Below are positions 9,205 to 18,420 of a DNA stretch of 64,000 bases, piece after piece. How positions within the stretch are numbered: the first letter of the stretch is position 1; the number at the start of each line of letters is the position of its first letter. The stretch lies in contig NZ_VDCZ01000008.1 of the NCBI RefSeq assembly GCF_006491645.1, positions 141,492-205,491 on the forward strand, read 5' to 3'. The notes below the pieces were generated by a model, which ran no database searches, was not told where the DNA came from, and saw only the letters and a list, made by a program, of their open reading frames with translations. This DNA is from Flavobacterium profundi. GTDB taxonomy: Bacteria; Bacteroidota; Bacteroidia; Flavobacteriales; Flavobacteriaceae. Made by a program: the position numbers and the translations under genes.

Positions 9205-9398
9205 TATAATATATATGGAATAAAATTACATTTTAGCTATAAAAAAACTTAAATATTAATATAATAATTATCAATAATTTATTTTTATTAATAAAATACT
9301 TATGTTTAGTGGGTTTTTTGTATTTCTAAATAATTATGAAATTCCTTTTTTTTGAAAAAATATATGTATTTTCACATTCTTTAAAAGAAATATTAAAA

Positions 9399-10661
9399 AT
9401 GAAGAAATTAGCGTTGCATTGGCAAATTTTATTAGGGATGGTTTTCGGAGTAGTATTTGCTATTGTTTTAATTCAATTCAATTGGGGAAAAGATATAATT
9501 GTAGATTGGGTTAAGCCTTTTGGTACTATTTTTATTAATCTTTTAAAATTAATTGCAGTTCCTTTAATTCTAGCTTCTCTGATTAAAGGGGTTTCTGATT
9601 TGAAAGATATTTCGAAACTTTCAAAAATGGGAGGTAGAACAATTGGTTTATATTTGCTTACTACCGTTTTTGCAGTTTCTATAGGGTTGGTAATTGTCAA
9701 CATTGTAAAGCCAGGAAGTTATTTGTCGGAACAAACGAGACAAGAATTAGTTGAGGGTTATGCCAACGATGCAAATTCTAAAATTGCTTCTGCTGAAAAA
9801 CAAAAAGAAGCAGGTCCTTTACAAGCTTTAGAAGATATTGTGCCGAGCAATATTATTGGCGCTTCAGCTGATAATGGAAATATGCTACAAGTTATCTTTT
9901 TTGCTTTGTTTTTTGGAATTGCTTTAATATTAGTACCGCAAGAAGTTGGTGCGCCAGTTAAAGCATTTTTTGACGGTTTTAATGAGGTAATTCTCAAAAT
10001 GATAGATATCATAATGCTTGCGGCACCTTATGGTGTATTTGCATTACTCGCTGCTTTAGTTGCAGAATCCCCAAGTATCGATTTATTTCAAGCGTTAGGA
10101 ATATATGGTTTATGTGTAGTAGTTGGGTTAATTATCATGATTGGGGTTTACTTATTAATTGTATACGTATTTACGAAACGAACACCTAGCTATTTTTTAA
10201 ATGGTATTTCTCCCGCACAATTGTTAGCGTTCTCAACAAGTTCTTCTGCAGCAACATTACCGGTTACTATGGAACGTGTGGTGGATAATTTGGGTGTAGA
10301 TGATGAAGTAGCCAGTTTTGTATTACCAATTGGTGCTACCATAAATATGGACGGAACGAGTTTATATCAAGCGGTTGCAGCTGTATTTATTGCACAAGCT
10401 TTTGGTATGGATTTAAGTTTTGGTGTTCAACTAGGAATTATTGCAACCGCCACTTTAGCCTCCATTGGTAGCGCGGCTGTTCCAGGAGCAGGTATGGTAA
10501 TGTTAGTAATTGTATTAGCTCAAGCGGGTATTCCTGAGGCAGGTTTAGCCTTAATTTTTGCGATTGATAGACCACTCGATATGTGTAGAACCACCGTTAA
10601 CGTAACTGGAGATGCAGCGGTATCAATGGTTGTAGCGAAATCGGTAGATAAATTAACATAA
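9399..10661 (+). CDS. Dicarboxylate/amino acid:cation symporter (DAACS family)
   Basis: The 420-residue inner-membrane protein has about eight transmembrane helices plus re-entrant loops, as in the GltP/DctA family of Na+ or H+ symporters for glutamate, aspartate or C4-dicarboxylates. Family signatures are seen: the serine-rich loop AFSTSSSAATLPVTM, GATINMDGTSLYQ, GSAAVPGAGMVML and the substrate-site DRPLDMCRTTVNVTGDA, whose Asp-Arg-Asn/Thr pattern favours acidic amino acids. The frame opens at 9336, but ATG 9399 (MKKLALHWQILLGM) begins directly before the first helix and is preferred. It heads a four-gene operon with the next start 1 base after its stop. The substrate is inferred. Confidence 0.93.
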   Translation: MKKLALHWQILLGMVFGVVFAIVLIQFNWGKDIIVDWVKPFGTIFINLLKLIAVPLILASLIKGVSDLKDISKLSKMGGRTIGLYLLTTVFAVSIGLVIVNIVKPGSYLSEQTRQELVEGYANDANSKIASAEKQKEAGPLQALEDIVPSNIIGASADNGNMLQVIFFALFFGIALILVPQEVGAPVKAFFDGFNEVILKMIDIIMLAAPYGVFALLAALVAESPSIDLFQALGIYGLCVVVGLIIMIGVYLLIVYVFTKRTPSYFLNGISPAQLLAFSTSSSAATLPVTMERVVDNLGVDDEVASFVLPIGATINMDGTSLYQAVAAVFIAQAFGMDLSFGVQLGIIATATLASIGSAAVPGAGMVMLVIVLAQAGIPEAGLALIFAIDRPLDMCRTTVNVTGDAAVSMVVAKSVDKLT

Positions 10662-10662
10662 G

Positions 10663-11355
10663 ATGGAAGATTTTCATTGGACAAAGCTTTTTAACCCTGA
10701 GTTTTACATCACCATGGAAGTGGGTGGAATTCCTATAGGAATTTACATGGTTTTGTTCATTGTTTTTGCTGAAACAGGATTGTTTGCAGGTTTTTTTCTC
10801 CCTGGAGATAGCTTGCTTTTTCTCTCGGGTATTTATTCAAGAGAATTAGTACAAACTTTTTTTTATATCCCTAGTGATTTTTCAAATGTTACTGTTTTGT
10901 CTTTATTAATAGCAAGCGCAGCTACTTTAGGTAATATGTTTGGTTATTGGTTTGGTGCTAGAAGTGGACAATTTTTATATAAGAAGGAAGATAGTTTCTT
11001 TTTTAAGAAAAAATACTTACTTCAATCCCAAGATTTTTTTCAAAGACATGGCGGCAAAGCTATTATTTATGCTCGCTTTCTACCTATTGTTAGAACGTTT
11101 GTTCCTATAATTGCTGGAATTGTTCACATGAAAAAGACTAAATTTATGTTCTATAATGTATTGAGTTCTTTAATGTGGTCTTTCTTTTTGGTTTTTGCAG
11201 GACATTATTTATATGGTATCTTTTTAAATGAATTTGATATTGATTTAAAAAAACATATTGAAAAAATCATCCTAATCTTAATTGGTGTTACCACTTTTCC
11301 TTTAGTGATGAAAGCTATTAAAGCCAAAAGGGAAACTACTAATCCTGAGATATAA
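10663..11355 (+). CDS. DedA family membrane protein
   Basis: The 230-residue polytopic protein matches the DedA (SNARE-associated/VTT) family, now linked to undecaprenyl-phosphate or phospholipid translocation. Typical segments are ETGLFAGFFLPGDSLLFLSG (residues about 34-53), the GYWFGARSG loop, and FQRHGGKAIIYARFLPIVRTFVPIIAG with the conserved Arg residues. A final helix near 195-215 is followed by a basic tail. The gene starts 1 base after the symporter stop, and its own stop overlaps the next start by one base. The flanking mtgA gene makes a role in recycling the lipid carrier for cell-wall synthesis plausible, but that is inference. Confidence 0.92.
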   Translation: MEDFHWTKLFNPEFYITMEVGGIPIGIYMVLFIVFAETGLFAGFFLPGDSLLFLSGIYSRELVQTFFYIPSDFSNVTVLSLLIASAATLGNMFGYWFGARSGQFLYKKEDSFFFKKKYLLQSQDFFQRHGGKAIIYARFLPIVRTFVPIIAGIVHMKKTKFMFYNVLSSLMWSFFLVFAGHYLYGIFLNEFDIDLKKHIEKIILILIGVTTFPLVMKAIKAKRETTNPEI

Positions 11356-12464
11356 TGTTTAGTTATTGGGAATTAAAAAATTGGTTTACCAATATAGATT
11401 TTACCATTGTAGGTAGTGGGATTGTAGGTTTGCACTGTGCGCTTAGCTTGAGAGAAAAATTTCCAAATGCCAAAATTTTAGTTTTAGAAAAAGGAGTTTT
11501 ACCACAAGGAGCGAGTACAAAAAATGCTGGTTTTGCTTGTTTTGGAAGCATTTCGGAAATAATTCATGACTTAAAAAATCACAGTGAAGAAGAAGTAATT
11601 CAATTAATTCACAAAAGAGTAACTGGGCTAGAATTGTTGAGAAAACGATTAGGAGATACTACTTTAGATTTTAAAGGATATGGTGGATATGAGTTGTTTT
11701 TAAAAGAAAATAAGCTTTTATATGAAGAATGTATAGACCAAATTTCTTTCGTAAATAAACTTTTAAAACCTTTGTTTAAAAGCGATGTATTTCAAAAAAG
11801 CGAAGATCATTTTCGTTTTAATTCGATTTATAAACCTCTTATTTTTAATTCTTTTGAAGGACAAATAGACACTGGAAATATGATGCAAGCGTTACTAAAA
11901 CAAGCGGTTGCTAATGATATTTTAATCCTTAATCAACAAGAGGTAACTTTTTTTAATGATTTGAATGATAAAGTGGAAGTAGTTACCAATGAAATCTCAT
12001 TTGTCACTCAAAAACTGCTTTTCGCAACGAATGGATTTGCCGCTCAATTAACCCAAAATGAATTGCAACCCGCCCGAGCACAAGTTTTGATTACAAAACC
12101 AATTGAAAATTTACATATAAAAGGTACTTTTCATTTAGACGAAGGCTATTATTACTTTAGAAATATTGGAAATAGAGTGCTTTTTGGAGGAGGTAGAAAC
12201 CTCGATTTTGAAGGTGAAACCACCACAGAATTTACTCAAACAAAAATTATTGAAGACCAGTTGGAGCTATTATTAAAAACTGTAATTTTGCCAAATACTG
12301 CACACGAAATTGAACAGCGTTGGAGTGGTATTATGGGTGTTGGAAAACAAAAAAAACCTATTGTAAAACAACTTTCTAATAATGTGTATTGTGGAGTGCG
12401 ATTAGGAGGTATGGGTGTAGCAATAGGTAGCTTAGTTGGTAAAGAATTAGCAGAATTAGTATAG
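11355..12464 (+). CDS. FAD-dependent oxidoreductase (DAO family)
   Basis: The 369-residue protein has an N-terminal Rossmann motif, IVGSGIVGLHCAL (Gly20, Gly22, Gly25), with Glu45 at the end of the second strand to bind the ribose. The STKNAGFACFGS segment near 54-65 resembles the flavin-proximal loop of glycine-oxidase and DadA-like enzymes. A C-terminal RWSGIMGVGKQKKPIV and RLGGMGVAIGS complete the FAD-binding fold. Such enzymes oxidise amino acids or amines in the cytoplasm; the substrate cannot be read from sequence. The ATG overlaps the preceding TAA by one base (TAATG), so translation is coupled to dedA. Confidence 0.85.
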   Translation: MFSYWELKNWFTNIDFTIVGSGIVGLHCALSLREKFPNAKILVLEKGVLPQGASTKNAGFACFGSISEIIHDLKNHSEEEVIQLIHKRVTGLELLRKRLGDTTLDFKGYGGYELFLKENKLLYEECIDQISFVNKLLKPLFKSDVFQKSEDHFRFNSIYKPLIFNSFEGQIDTGNMMQALLKQAVANDILILNQQEVTFFNDLNDKVEVVTNEISFVTQKLLFATNGFAAQLTQNELQPARAQVLITKPIENLHIKGTFHLDEGYYYFRNIGNRVLFGGGRNLDFEGETTTEFTQTKIIEDQLELLLKTVILPNTAHEIEQRWSGIMGVGKQKKPIVKQLSNNVYCGVRLGGMGVAIGSLVGKELAELV

Positions 12465-12467
12465 CGT

Positions 12468-13202
12468 ATGGCAAAAAAAACTACTCCTAAAAAGAAAAAT
12501 ACAAAAACGGCCAAAAAAAGAACTTTTGGTCAAAAATTATTTCGTTTCGTTTGGAAAACCGTTCTGTGGTTTAATATTATAAGTGTTTTTTTTGTTTTAC
12601 TTTATAAATTTGTGCCAGTCCCTTTTACGCCATTAATGATAATAAGGGCTTTAGAACAAAAGGCAGATGGGAAAGAAATGAGTTATTCCCACCATTGGGT
12701 TTCTATAGATAATATTTCTCCTAACTTGCAAAAAGCGGTCATTTCAAGTGAAGATGGTAAGTTTTTTGAGCATAATGGTTTCGACTTTTCAGCCATGCAA
12801 AAAGCTTTTGAAAAAAACCAAAAAGGTAAAAAGATTAGAGGTGGAAGTACCATTTCGCAGCAAACTGCAAAAAATGTTTTTCTTTGGCCTGGTAGAAGTT
12901 ATATTAGAAAAGGATTTGAAGCTTATTTTACTTTTTTAATTGAATTATGTTGGAGTAAGAAACGCATTATGGAAGTATATTTGAACAGTATAGAAATGGG
13001 TGATGGTGTTTATGGAGCTGAAGCCGCTTCCAAATATTGGTACCACAAACAAGCAAAAAGTTTATCTAAATATGAAGCGGCTGGTATTGCAGCAATATTA
13101 CCAAACCCTAGAAAATACAATCCAGTTCGTTCTACTAATTACATGAACAGAAGAAAAGCGACTATTTCGAAATATATTGGTTATACCAAATTGGAATATT
13201 AA
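12468..13202 (+). CDS. mtgA: Monofunctional biosynthetic peptidoglycan transglycosylase
   Basis: This GT51-family enzyme polymerises lipid II into glycan strands. The 244-residue protein has a very basic cytoplasmic N-terminus (MAKKTTPKKK), one transmembrane helix at about 28-48, then the GT51 domain. The catalytic Glu95 lies in VISSEDGKFFEHNGFD. The other signatures follow: RGGSTISQQTAKNVFLWPGR, KKRIMEVYLNSIEMGDGVYG and a GIAAILPNPRKYNP close. There is no transpeptidase domain and the length is normal for MtgA. It starts 3 bases after the FAD gene and ends the operon at a clear terminator. Confidence 0.96.
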   Translation: MAKKTTPKKKNTKTAKKRTFGQKLFRFVWKTVLWFNIISVFFVLLYKFVPVPFTPLMIIRALEQKADGKEMSYSHHWVSIDNISPNLQKAVISSEDGKFFEHNGFDFSAMQKAFEKNQKGKKIRGGSTISQQTAKNVFLWPGRSYIRKGFEAYFTFLIELCWSKKRIMEVYLNSIEMGDGVYGAEAASKYWYHKQAKSLSKYEAAGIAAILPNPRKYNPVRSTNYMNRRKATISKYIGYTKLEY

Positions 13203-13220
13203 AAAACACTAAAAAATAGA

Positions 13221-13250
13221 AAAGCCGAAAATTAATTTTCGGCTTTTTTT
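13221..13250 (+). terminator. Terminator after mtgA
   Basis: A perfect 26-base palindrome (13221-13246, core AGCCGAAA/TTTCGGCT) folds with a TTAA loop and runs into seven T ending at 13250. Confidence 0.9.
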
Positions 13251-13365
13251 GTGCCCAAATTCTAGGTAAAAAGATGTTTTTTAAAATTATTTTAACTTTT
13301 TTAAAACCATGTGTTGCTTTTCTACGTAGATGATGAAAAGTGTAAAACTGAAACAATTAGATATT

Positions 13366-14250
13366 ATGATTAAAAAACAATTACTATTTATTTTAGCTGT
13401 AACAACATTGGGATATGTGAATTCAGCTTATTCACAAAGTCCAATTAGTGGATTTATGCAAGGTAAAGGGAAAGGAAATATTTCTCTTTCATATAGTTCA
13501 GAGAAATATGATCAGGTGTATTTAGTGCCCAATTTAGCAGACGGAGTGCCAATCTTTAACGAAGTACAAATTTCAAGTGCTTCATTGTATGCTACTTATG
13601 GAATAACAAATCAACTTGACGTAGTTTTCTCTTTACCTTATATTACAGCAAAAGGAGATGCTTCTCAAGAAGTGTTGAATAACTTAGATTATGAAAACAA
13701 AAGAAGCGGGTTACAAGATGTTTCTGTTTTTGTAAAGTACAACCCTTTTTACTTTGATTATGGTGCTACTTCTTTACGTTTAATTGGTGCTGTAGGAGTA
13801 AAAACACCAGTTGGAGGTTATAAAGAAGATGAAGGGTTGCAATCTATCATTGCAATTGGAAACAGAAGCACTACTGTAAGTGCTATTGGTTTAGCGATGT
13901 TCAAAATGGATTCAGGATTTTTTGCTACAGGTCAGTTTGGTGGAAATTTTGCCTCTAATGAAGTGCCAAACTCCTATATATCTGAACTTAAGTTAGGATA
14001 TGCCGTTTCAAAATTCTATGGAGATGCGTATTTAGCAAATCAATTTTCTACTAGTGGTGTGGATATTTTAGGAGAAGGATTTCAAGGCTTCTTTCCAGCA
14101 ACAAGAGTAAGTTATACTAAAATTGGAGCAAATGTATATTTGCCAGTTTATCAAGAATTTGGTGTGGCTACGGGAATAAGCACCTTATTAGCGGGAAGAA
14201 ATATTGGAAAAGCAACAGGTGTTTATGGTGCCTTAGTATACAAATTTTAA
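13366..14250 (+). CDS. Outer-membrane beta-barrel protein (transporter-like)
   Basis: The 294-residue protein from ATG 13366 starts with a signal peptide (MIKKQLLFILAVTTLGYVNSAYSQ); the upstream ATGs at 13330 and 13333 would add a non-signal extension. The rest alternates hydrophobic and polar residues in strands such as ASLYATYGITNQLDVVFSLPYI and TSLRLIGAVGVKTPVGGY, and ends in VYGALVYKF with a terminal Phe, the usual outer-membrane assembly signal. The layout resembles the meta-pathway phenol-degradation 'transporter' barrel family, but I cannot assign a substrate. The fasciclin lipoprotein gene follows 24 bases later, so the two are likely co-transcribed. Confidence 0.75.
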   Translation: MIKKQLLFILAVTTLGYVNSAYSQSPISGFMQGKGKGNISLSYSSEKYDQVYLVPNLADGVPIFNEVQISSASLYATYGITNQLDVVFSLPYITAKGDASQEVLNNLDYENKRSGLQDVSVFVKYNPFYFDYGATSLRLIGAVGVKTPVGGYKEDEGLQSIIAIGNRSTTVSAIGLAMFKMDSGFFATGQFGGNFASNEVPNSYISELKLGYAVSKFYGDAYLANQFSTSGVDILGEGFQGFFPATRVSYTKIGANVYLPVYQEFGVATGISTLLAGRNIGKATGVYGALVYKF

Positions 14251-14274
14251 TGACTAATTCTAAAAATTAATAAA

Positions 14275-15237
14275 ATGAAAAATATAAATATAAAAAGTGC
14301 CTTATTTGCCTTTACTCTACTTACAACTTTCGTTTCTTGTGATAATGATTACAAAGAAGAGGCGCCATCCATTGCTTCAATTGCAGTTACAAACGAGGCT
14401 TTTAGTACTTTAGAAGCTGCTGCTATTCAAGGTGGAGTAGCTGTAGTTTTAAGTAATCCAAACCCAAATGACCCTTCAGGAGATTATACTGTTTTTGCTC
14501 CTACTAATGATGCCTTTGCTAGATTAGGATTAGTAGACGGAGGAAGTTTAGGAGTTCTACAAAATAGCTTTTTAACAAATACGTTATTGTATCATGTTTC
14601 CAATGGTAATTTATTGGCCAACCAAATAATGGATGGCGGTACATCAACATCTGCTTTAGGGGTAGATAGACGTTTTGTGATGAGAGAAGGAGATTTGTAT
14701 ATAAATGGTTCGAAAATTATAATTACAAATGTTTCTGCAAGTAATGGTACCGTTCATGCCATTGATAAGGTAATGTTAGCAACAGGTGTTAATATAGTGG
14801 AATCTGCTTTATTAATGAATGATGCAAAAGTATTTACTTCACCAGAACTTACGTTTTTAGTTCAAGCGGTTGTAACCTCAGGTTTGGCTCCAGTTTTAGC
14901 AGATGAAAATAATCGCTTTACTATTTTTGCTCCAACAGATGCTGCTTTTAAAGCTGCTGGTTTTGCAACAGTTGAAGATGTGGCAAATGCTGATCCATCA
15001 TTTTTACAACAAGTATTATTAAATCACGCAATAGCAGATGGAGGAACATTTACTTGTGAGCAAACGAGTACCACTGCAACTACAGCGGGAGGCAATACAC
15101 TAACATATAGTCCTTTTCAAAATGGGGTCTTTACTATTTTAGGAAATAGCAACACGACTCCTGCAAACATGGTAATTCCAGATATTTTATGTTCGAATGG
15201 AGTGGTACATGTTATAGATACGGTTTTACTGCCATAA
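14275..15237 (+). CDS. Fasciclin (FAS1) domain lipoprotein
   Basis: The 320-residue protein has a lipoprotein signal peptide with lipobox TFVSC (Cys23) followed by DNDYKEE. Two FAS1 domains follow, at about 35-170 and 180-320. Each shows the H1 motif TVFAPTNDAFARLG / TIFAPTDAAFKAAG and an H2-type ending NGTVHAIDKVML / NGVVHVIDTVLLP. FAS1 domains mediate cell adhesion or ligand binding. The protein is probably on the periplasmic face of the outer membrane or surface-exposed. It follows the barrel gene closely and is closed by a terminator. The function of the pair is unknown. Confidence 0.92.
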   Translation: MKNINIKSALFAFTLLTTFVSCDNDYKEEAPSIASIAVTNEAFSTLEAAAIQGGVAVVLSNPNPNDPSGDYTVFAPTNDAFARLGLVDGGSLGVLQNSFLTNTLLYHVSNGNLLANQIMDGGTSTSALGVDRRFVMREGDLYINGSKIIITNVSASNGTVHAIDKVMLATGVNIVESALLMNDAKVFTSPELTFLVQAVVTSGLAPVLADENNRFTIFAPTDAAFKAAGFATVEDVANADPSFLQQVLLNHAIADGGTFTCEQTSTTATTAGGNTLTYSPFQNGVFTILGNSNTTPANMVIPDILCSNGVVHVIDTVLLP

Positions 15238-15254
15238 TACATACTACTTAACTG

Positions 15255-15303
15255 AAAAATAGTTAAATTGGAAAGTTCTTTATTTTCTAGTTTAACTATT
15301 TTT
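15255..15303 (+). terminator. Terminator after the fasciclin gene
   Basis: Arms 15255-15267 and 15291-15303 are perfect 13-base complements (AAAAATAGTTAAA/TTTAACTATTTTT) around a 23-base loop. The right arm ends in T-rich sequence. The stem is AT-rich, so the terminator is weaker than the others. Confidence 0.65.
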
Positions 15304-15368
15304 ATTATAAAAAGGTTTTGTCTTATGAATTGCACTATTATAATTATTTTTTTATTTTATAAATCAAG

Positions 15369-15401
15369 TTTAGAAGAAAAATGTGCTTTTTCAGAAGAAA
15401 A
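15369..15401 (+). promoter_or_regulatory. Paired direct repeat, candidate LytTR operator upstream of the sensor kinase
   Basis: TTTAGAAGAAAA at 15369-15380 and TTCAGAAGAAAA at 15390-15401 match at 11 of 12 positions and start exactly 21 bases apart. They lie 82 and 61 bases upstream of the kinase start codon. The spacing and motif recur upstream of the gene that follows the response regulator (19162 and 19183). LytTR regulators are known to bind two direct repeats about two helical turns apart. Binding here is inference. Confidence 0.5.
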
Positions 15402-15450
15402 TGGAAGAGCAACTTAAAAATATAATTGTAATTTGTAGTTTTATAATCAA

Positions 15451-18420
15451 TTGAAAACTATTTTTTTATATCTATTATTTATAATCTCTACAAGCATCTT
15501 ACATGCTCAAACACCTATTTGTGTTCAATTAACTGAAAAAGATGGGTTGCCTGATTATGAAATTTATGATCTTATTGAAGATACAAAGGGATTTGTATGG
15601 ATTGCTGCAAATAAAGGTCTTTATCGTTATGATGGTAAAGATTTTTTGCATTTTAATCACCCAAATAAAAGAGGGTTGTCTGTTTTTGGATTAAAATTGG
15701 ATAAGAAAGGAAGAGTATGGTGTAATACTATTTCTGGACAAATATTTTATATAGAAAAAGAACAAATGCATCTTTTTGCCGATTTTCAAGATAATATTAA
15801 TGGTAAGCTTCCCGAATTTATAATTGATGATGAAAAATTAATCGTTTTAACAGAAGAAGGTATAATTCAATTGGATTTGAAAACTAGAAAAAAAGTTGTA
15901 ATAAAAGATACGAGTATTATCTCATCCATGTACAATGCTCCTTTTTTTTACAATGACAAACTCCACCTGTTGCACGGATCTAACTTACTGTCTTATCAAC
16001 AAAAATCATTTTCTAAACTAAAAAGTTTCAAAACATTACTTTCTTCTGGAAATTATAAAATTATTCCTTTAGAACTATCTGATAATTTACTTTTTTCTAT
16101 TTACTCAAATCAAATATTTTTCGAATATTATAATCATAATGTTTGGTCAAGAATACCCACTCCTAAAGAGATTGAACATTTGCAAATTAATCAACTATTT
16201 TATCATAATAAGGAAATTTGGATGGCTACCAATAAAGGTGTTTATGTATACGAATTGAATTTGAATGCACAATTTTTTTTAAAAAGAACACTTTTAATTG
16301 GTGAAAACTGCACCAAAGTTTTGAGAGATAAAAATCTAAATTTTTGGATTAGCACTTTAGATAATGGAATTTTTGTTTTACCTAATCTGGGTATTGCTAA
16401 GGTTAATAGTTTGGAACATGAAATAATAACCGATTTTGAATATTTCAATTCGAATACGTTATTATTTGGAACTATAGATGGAAAAATAGGCTGGTTTGAT
16501 AGTGAAAATTTAAAAACGACTATTTTTTCTTTACCTTCTCAAGCTAAAGTGAATAAAGTTGTTTTTGATTCTTACAGAAATTTAATTTATATAAGTCAAG
16601 AAAACAAAGGTTATGTTTGGAATATTCAAAAAAATGAAATTTATAATTGTCCTCAACTGAGTTTAGCAAAAACCCTATTGGTTGAACAAGATGCGCTTAT
16701 TTTTGGAACTTATAATAAATGTGTCAAGTTCAATTTTAATAATTTTGAATCCTATTCTGTTTCTAAATCCATACTTAATACTATTCCTAAAAATAATCCT
16801 ACTTTGTTTATTTTTAAAAATGCAACTATACGCAATAAAAGAACTTATACTGCAGCTAAAAATAAAGAAAATGAATATTGGATAAGTTATGTGGATAATC
16901 TTTTTTACTATAGTAATGATAGTACATTCAAAAAAGTAAAACACAAAAACAAGCCGGTTTTTGCAGTTGATATTTTAACTGATAATGATGCTTGGGTATC
17001 CACTTTTGAGAACGGACTCTTATTGTTAAATGAAGATCAGGTTAAAAAATCTTATACAACAGACGAAGGTTTGTTGTCTAATTATTTAGGAAAAATTCAA
17101 AATGACTCCTCTTTTCTTTGGATTACTACAAATCAAGGTTTACAAAAATTTAACAAGAAAACAAACCAATTTAGCAACTTGTTAAAGAGTGATGGTTTAG
17201 AAACCTATGATTATTATGATATGCAAGTTATTGGTGATTACTTGTTTTTAAGTTCTAGAAAAGGCGTTTATCGAGTTCATAAACAGAATGCATTTAAAAA
17301 AAATATAACTCCAGATATTTTTTTTACTACTGTTGAAGTGAATGGAGTGAATCAAAAAATTAAAGAAAAATATGATCTTGATTTTGAGAAAAGTTCAATT
17401 AAAATATCGTTTAATATTACAGGGTTTCAAAAAGAAGCATTTATTGATTATGAATATCGATTAACGCCTTTAAATAAAGATTGGCAAAAGACTGATAATG
17501 GATTAAATGTTCTAAGATATAACAGTTTATCTGCTGGAGAATATGCTTTAGAAGTTCGTGCTAAACACAAAAATGGTTTACCTTCTCAAAAGAAAACCAT
17601 AAGCTTAATTGTGCATGCTCCTTTTTGGAAGAAATGGTGGTTTTATGCCTCATTAGCAGTTGCTTTTTTACTCTTAATTGGTTTGTACAATTATTACAGA
17701 AATCAAAAGAAGACAAGAGAACAAGAATTAACTTTAGAAAAAACCAAAGTAGAAAGAGAATTGTTGTTTTCTCAATTAGAAAATTTACGCTCACAAATGA
17801 ATCCTCATTTTATTTTTAATGCATTAAATTCTATTCAAGAGTATATCGTTACAAATGAAAAAGATATGGCAAGTACTTATCTAGTTAAATTTTCACGTTT
17901 AATAAGAATGTATTTAGATCATAGTAGAACTCAAGATGTTTTATTGCAAAATGAAATAAAAGCTTTACAACTATATTTAGATTTAGAAAAAGATAGATTT
18001 GAAGATACTTTAGAGTATGATATACAAATACAAGATAATCTTATTAGTCAGAATCTTTATATACCTTCTTTATTTATACAACCCTATGTAGAAAATGCAA
18101 TTAAACATGGTTTATTGCATAAACCTTCGAATAGGCAATTAATAATTAAATTTTATATTCATGACAACCTTTTATTTTGTGAAATTTTTGATAATGGAGT
18201 AGGAAGAGTAGAAGCTCTAAAAATAAAAAGTGTAAGACCTGAAAATCATCAATCATTTGCAACTTCCGCAAATGAAAAAAGAGTTAATTTATTAAACCGA
18301 ATGAGGCAAAATAAAATTAAAGTTTTTATTGAAGATTTGCAGGATGAAAATGGTCAAGCTTGTGGTACTAAAGTGATAATACAAATCCCAATTAAAAAAA
18401 ATGAAAGCAATAATAATTGA
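15451..18420 (+). CDS. Two-component sensor histidine kinase with beta-propeller sensor (LytS/YehU-type kinase core)
   Basis: The 989-residue protein starts at a TTG. In-frame TAG at 15436 rules out an upstream start, and the TTG is followed at once by a signal peptide (MKTIFLYLLFIISTSILHAQ). A periplasmic two-component regulator propeller with Reg_prop repeats (IEDTKGFVWIAANKGLYRYDGKDF, NNEIWMATNKGVYVYELN-like) spans about 25-610. A Y_Y_Y domain (about 640-720) with DYEYRLTPLNKDWQ precedes one transmembrane helix near 726-745. The cytoplasmic part is a His_kinase domain with His786 in QMNPHFIFNALNSI and the ATPase N-box PYVENAIKHGL. It senses an unknown external cue and should phosphorylate the overlapping LytTR regulator. 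Confidence 0.92.
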   Translation: MKTIFLYLLFIISTSILHAQTPICVQLTEKDGLPDYEIYDLIEDTKGFVWIAANKGLYRYDGKDFLHFNHPNKRGLSVFGLKLDKKGRVWCNTISGQIFYIEKEQMHLFADFQDNINGKLPEFIIDDEKLIVLTEEGIIQLDLKTRKKVVIKDTSIISSMYNAPFFYNDKLHLLHGSNLLSYQQKSFSKLKSFKTLLSSGNYKIIPLELSDNLLFSIYSNQIFFEYYNHNVWSRIPTPKEIEHLQINQLFYHNKEIWMATNKGVYVYELNLNAQFFLKRTLLIGENCTKVLRDKNLNFWISTLDNGIFVLPNLGIAKVNSLEHEIITDFEYFNSNTLLFGTIDGKIGWFDSENLKTTIFSLPSQAKVNKVVFDSYRNLIYISQENKGYVWNIQKNEIYNCPQLSLAKTLLVEQDALIFGTYNKCVKFNFNNFESYSVSKSILNTIPKNNPTLFIFKNATIRNKRTYTAAKNKENEYWISYVDNLFYYSNDSTFKKVKHKNKPVFAVDILTDNDAWVSTFENGLLLLNEDQVKKSYTTDEGLLSNYLGKIQNDSSFLWITTNQGLQKFNKKTNQFSNLLKSDGLETYDYYDMQVIGDYLFLSSRKGVYRVHKQNAFKKNITPDIFFTTVEVNGVNQKIKEKYDLDFEKSSIKISFNITGFQKEAFIDYEYRLTPLNKDWQKTDNGLNVLRYNSLSAGEYALEVRAKHKNGLPSQKKTISLIVHAPFWKKWWFYASLAVAFLLLIGLYNYYRNQKKTREQELTLEKTKVERELLFSQLENLRSQMNPHFIFNALNSIQEYIVTNEKDMASTYLVKFSRLIRMYLDHSRTQDVLLQNEIKALQLYLDLEKDRFEDTLEYDIQIQDNLISQNLYIPSLFIQPYVENAIKHGLLHKPSNRQLIIKFYIHDNLLFCEIFDNGVGRVEALKIKSVRPENHQSFATSANEKRVNLLNRMRQNKIKVFIEDLQDENGQACGTKVIIQIPIKKNESNNN

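Noticed and set aside
9205..9398. Very AT-rich region as a possible replication origin
   Set aside because: No cluster of DnaA boxes was seen and the flanking genes are not origin-linked; it fits a normal promoter region.
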